Origin: Streptomyces sp. NBC_01267
GTDB taxonomy: Bacteria > Actinomycetota > Actinomycetes > Streptomycetales > Streptomycetaceae
NCBI RefSeq assembly: GCF_036241575.1
Contig: NZ_CP108455.1
Span: 5,831,501-5,895,500 of the forward strand
Length of the DNA: 64,000 bases
Direction of reading: 5' to 3'
In this document: piece by piece, positions 61,873 to 64,000 of the stretch
Position numbering within the stretch: the first letter of the stretch is position 1
How the letters are laid out: each line of letters opens with the position of its first letter
Notes under the pieces: generated by a model
Seen by the model: the letters and a program-made list of their open reading frames with translations, nothing else
Told to the model about the DNA's origin: nothing
Databases searched by the model: none
Program-made: the position numbers and the translations under genes

Positions 61873-62775
61873 CTACAGCCACCCCGCGAATTCCAGCAGC
61901 AGTTCCCCGTCCTGGCGCCGCCCGGCGGCAACGGCCCGCACCCCCGACTCCACGGCACGGAACAGCGTCCACCCGTGCAGCCGCGCGTGCTCCACCTCCA
62001 GCGAGTCCGCCAGCCGGTTCACCCGGCGCCGCACCGTCGAAGGCCCGACCGCCGCGGCCACCAGGTCGTCCACCCGGTCGCGTACCAGCCGCGCCAGGTC
62101 GTACGCGCGCTCGCCGACCACCGGGTCGGGACCCACGGCGAGCCACGGCGTGCGTCCGCCCGCCAGGACCTTGCTCTGGCGGAAATTGCCGTGCAGCAGC
62201 AGCTGCTCCGGGGGAGCGGCGAGCAGTTCGTCGCGCGCCGCCAGAGCCGCCTCGACCAGCGGGAGCACCAGCGGCTCGGCCGTCGCGCGCATCGCTTCGC
62301 CCTGCCGGGCCGTCCGCTCGGCCACCGTCTCGAAGGGGTGCCCGGCCGGTGGCTCGACCCAGAGCTTGCGGACCGTGTCCGCGGCCTCCAGCAGCGCCTT
62401 GGCCTCCGGCAGGGAGTGCAGCGAGACCTCGGGGTGCAGCCGCTCCAGCAGCAGAACGGTGGCGTCGGGCGACGGCTCGTCCAGCAGCCGCGCCGCGCCC
62501 CAGCCGGCCCAGTGCGCCAGAGCGGCCCGCTCCAGGTCGGGCCTGGCGAAGGGCGGAGCCAGTTTCAGTACCGCGGGGCCGCCGTCGGGCCGGCGCACCA
62601 GGACGATCAGGCTGCTGCGGCCGCCCGGCGCCTGTACCCGCTCGGCGGTCAACTCCCGTACGTCGAGGGCCACTTGCGCATCAGTCGGAATCCGGTGCAG
62701 CCAGTCGGTGGCGGCGGCTTCCCCGTACGTCTCGCCGAGCGCCCGGACAAGCCGCTGCGGCGGTTCGAAAGTCAT
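61873..62775 (-). CDS. Aminoglycoside-phosphotransferase-fold protein lacking the catalytic Asp
   Basis: A 300-aa protein with the APH/streptomycin-6-kinase fold: an N-lobe with the ATP-binding lysine in PAVLKLAPP, then the catalytic loop LLHGNFRQSKVL in place of HGDxxxxN, and WLAVGPDPVVGERAYDLARL in place of the WIDPDPxxGxxxxD type. The catalytic Asp is Asn and the following Asn is Lys; the bases are unambiguous (GGC AAT). So phosphotransfer is doubtful, and this may be a binding or regulatory relative. The ATG overlaps the stop of the DUF4439 gene (ATGA). I would not call it a resistance gene. Confidence 0.8.
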   Translation of the reverse strand: MTFEPPQRLVRALGETYGEAAATDWLHRIPTDAQVALDVRELTAERVQAPGGRSSLIVLVRRPDGGPAVLKLAPPFARPDLERAALAHWAGWGAARLLDEPSPDATVLLLERLHPEVSLHSLPEAKALLEAADTVRKLWVEPPAGHPFETVAERTARQGEAMRATAEPLVLPLVEAALAARDELLAAPPEQLLLHGNFRQSKVLAGGRTPWLAVGPDPVVGERAYDLARLVRDRVDDLVAAAVGPSTVRRRVNRLADSLEVEHARLHGWTLFRAVESGVRAVAAGRRQDGELLLEFAGWL

Positions 62776-63224
62776 ACGTGCGTGGTTCCCTTTCCGGCGC
62801 TTGCGGCAGCCCGCTCGACGAGCCCCGGAAAGGCTACGCTGCCGGCGCCCCGCCACCGCGCAGCCCGCACCGCGGCCTCCCGCAGGGTCAGCGCGGCCTC
62901 GTGCCGCAGCGGCCCCCGGGCGGCCCGCACCAGGTCGGAGTAGACATCCGCCACCCGGTCCTCCAGCTCCGCCGCGAGCCGCACCGCGTCGGCCGGGCCG
63001 GCCACCTTGAAGGGCAGCGCGTACGCGGCCGACGCGGCGACCGGCTTGCCGCCCAGGTCCCGCACGGTGCGGACCAACGAGTCACGCCGGGCGCGGTGGG
63101 CGTCGTACGCCTGGTGCGCCTCGGTCCTGCGGCCCGCGGCGACCCGGCCGCCCACCACCCCGTACCCGTACACGGCGGCGTGCTCGGCGGCCAGCGCCGC
63201 CTGCGCCGCTTCCAGCGAGCTCAT
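62772..63224 (-). CDS. DUF4439 ferritin-like protein
   Basis: A 150-aa four-helix protein of the DUF4439 family: EAAQAALAAEHAAVYGYGVVGGR with the conserved E and Y, and HQAYDAHRARRDSLVRTVRDLGG. The helical pattern is like ferritins, but the full di-iron ligand set cannot be confirmed by eye. It is translationally coupled on both sides: its ATG overlaps the TGA of the lipoprotein gene and its TGA overlaps the ATG of the phosphotransferase-like gene. Confidence 0.8.
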   Translation of the reverse strand: MSSLEAAQAALAAEHAAVYGYGVVGGRVAAGRRTEAHQAYDAHRARRDSLVRTVRDLGGKPVAASAAYALPFKVAGPADAVRLAAELEDRVADVYSDLVRAARGPLRHEAALTLREAAVRAARWRGAGSVAFPGLVERAAASAGKGTTHV

Positions 63225-63751
63225 CAGTGGTCCCCCCGGGTCAGCAGATACGCGTGGACGGCGCCTGCCGCAGCGACCGAGGCCAGCAGCCTGGCCAGCT
63301 CCGGCGGGGCGTCGGCGAGCGCCGTGGTGTGGGCGTCGGTGGTGTGCCGCTCGGCCTTCGCGAGGGCCCGCACCGCGGCCTTCCGGTCGGCGGGGACCGC
63401 GGGCGCCGCCGGTCCTCCTGCCGCGGGGCCGTGGCCCGACGGCGACGGTGCGGGAGCGGTTCCGCCGGCCCCCGTCAACACCGTGACGTGCTGTGCCACC
63501 GTGTCCCGCAGCGGTCGCACCAACGACTCCGTGGCCCGGTCCGGATGGCGTGTGAGCACCGCGTCGTACAGGGCGAGGAGCGTCCCGCTGGTGCGCGCGG
63601 AGCGCCGTCGCAGGGCGGCCTCGGCGTCAGGGGCACCCGCACCCTGTGTACGGTGGGCAGCGGGCTGCTCCGAGCAGCCGGTCAGCAGACCGGCAGTGGC
63701 AGCCGCCGTCACGCTCAGCACATGCCTGCGTGTGGTCCCCGTGCGCCGCAC
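63224..63751 (-). CDS. Small lipoprotein with signal peptide
   Basis: A 175-aa protein with a twin-arginine-like TRRHVLSVTAAATAGLLTGC signal and lipobox LTGC (lipidated Cys near residue 26). The mature part is Ala- and His-rich with helical character (LASVAAAGAVHAYLL at the end), resembling a second ferritin-like bundle. First gene of the coupled minus-strand trio, divergent from rimP. Confidence 0.75.
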   Translation of the reverse strand: MRRTGTTRRHVLSVTAAATAGLLTGCSEQPAAHRTQGAGAPDAEAALRRRSARTSGTLLALYDAVLTRHPDRATESLVRPLRDTVAQHVTVLTGAGGTAPAPSPSGHGPAAGGPAAPAVPADRKAAVRALAKAERHTTDAHTTALADAPPELARLLASVAAAGAVHAYLLTRGDH

Positions 63752-63778
63752 GTGTTCTCCCTCGGCCCGAAGTGATCA

Positions 63779-63800
63779 CCGCAGGCGAGCGTACCTGCGG
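63779..63800. promoter_or_regulatory. Inverted repeat in the divergent rimP / lipoprotein region
   Basis: CCGCAGG-N8-CCTGCGG, 7-bp arms, between the two divergent genes. It could be an operator or a minor hairpin. No promoter hexamers are clear in the 149-bp gap. Confidence 0.35.
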
Positions 63801-63900
63801 GTCAACGGCGGCAGGACGGCAACACCCCTCGCGACCGGATACCCTTTGATCCGACACGCGACGATCCCACAACAGCACACGCGGCCGAGGAGTCACCCGG

Positions 63901-64000
63901 ATGAGCACCACCCAGAGCGAGAGGCTGCGCGGGCTGCTGGAACCGCTCGTCGCCGCCAAGGACCTGGATCTGGAAGAGATCGAGGTGTCCCGGGCCGGCC
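63901..64000 (+). CDS. rimP: Ribosome maturation factor RimP, 5' part
   Basis: Only the first 33 codons are in the window: MSTTQSERLRGLLEPLVAAK, then DLDLEEIEVSRAG, matching the start of RimP, which is needed for 30S subunit maturation. GAGGAG at 63887-63892 lies eight bases before the ATG. It is usually followed by nusA and infB in actinobacteria. Confidence 0.85.
   Translation, partial: MSTTQSERLRGLLEPLVAAKDLDLEEIEVSRAG

Noticed and set aside
61873..62775. Functional aminoglycoside-resistance kinase
   Set aside because: The catalytic Asp and Asn of the phosphotransferase loop are replaced.
1..64000. CRISPR arrays, complete insertion sequences, rRNA or integrase genes
   Set aside because: No regularly spaced repeat array, no transposase or integrase protein and no rRNA sequence was seen on either strand.

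Overview
The window is high-GC chromosomal DNA from a Streptomyces or very close relative. It carries whiG, a sporulation sigma factor typical of this group, strong third-position GC bias, almost no TTA codons, and a gene order (dprA-whiG ... rpsB-tsf-pyrH-frr-cdsA ... rlmN ... dxr-M50 protease-ispG ... proS ... rimP) that, from memory, matches the core chromosome arm of S. coelicolor. All calls are from reading the sequence; no database search was run.

Layout. 1-3.5 kb: DNA-uptake genes (3' end of a YifB/ComM-type ATPase, dprA) and whiG. 3.6-5.0 kb: a TetR regulator convergent with an M23 peptidase that has no stop codon before it runs antisense into the regulator. 5.2-9.8 kb: rpsB-tsf-pyrH-frr-cdsA. 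9.86-12.09 kb: a decayed insertion, bounded by a repeated copy of the rlmN start and two tRNA-Thr-like 3' ends, holding a broken Ser/Thr kinase-PQQ gene. 12.1-17.3 kb: rlmN, then a TPP riboswitch before a thiamine-type ABC transporter. 17.4-22.8 kb: MFS exporter, ArsR/SRPBCC pair, LOG protein and an unusual ABC transporter. 23.0-43.2 kb: a polyamine/GABA region with two aminotransferases, an Lrp regulator, two similar [aldehyde dehydrogenase + binding protein] modules, one potABC set, a PuuB-like oxidase and gabT. Interspersed are a GDPD, adenosine deaminase, NADAR protein, GH18 chitinase with a DasR-like site, and a PAP2 phosphatase. 43.4-53.5 kb: orphan VirD4/TraG-like ATPase, PucR regulator, aldehyde dehydrogenase, large acyl-CoA dehydrogenase, non-canonical EPSP-synthase homologue, lipoprotein. 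53.5-57.4 kb: dxr, site-2 protease and ispG (MEP isoprenoid pathway). 57.5-64 kb: acetyltransferases, DUF1684, proS, a translationally coupled minus-strand trio (lipoprotein, ferritin-like DUF4439, degenerate phosphotransferase), and the start of rimP.

How the genes may work together. The central block can import polyamines (PotD-type lipoproteins with PotABC), oxidise or transaminate them, oxidise the aminoaldehydes, and pass GABA to GabT; Lrp and possibly PucR regulators sit beside it. Riboswitch-controlled ThiBPQ would import thiamine when TPP is low.

The most unusual items are the structured leader between gabT and the PAP2 gene (six predicted stem-loops in about 180 nt), the nested repeat scar at cdsA/rlmN, the stop-less M23 gene, paired DnaA-box-like sites before rpsB, TTA codons in the YifB-type and VirD4-like genes, and three proteins with altered catalytic motifs (ABC ATPase, aminoglycoside-phosphotransferase homologue, M23 peptidase).
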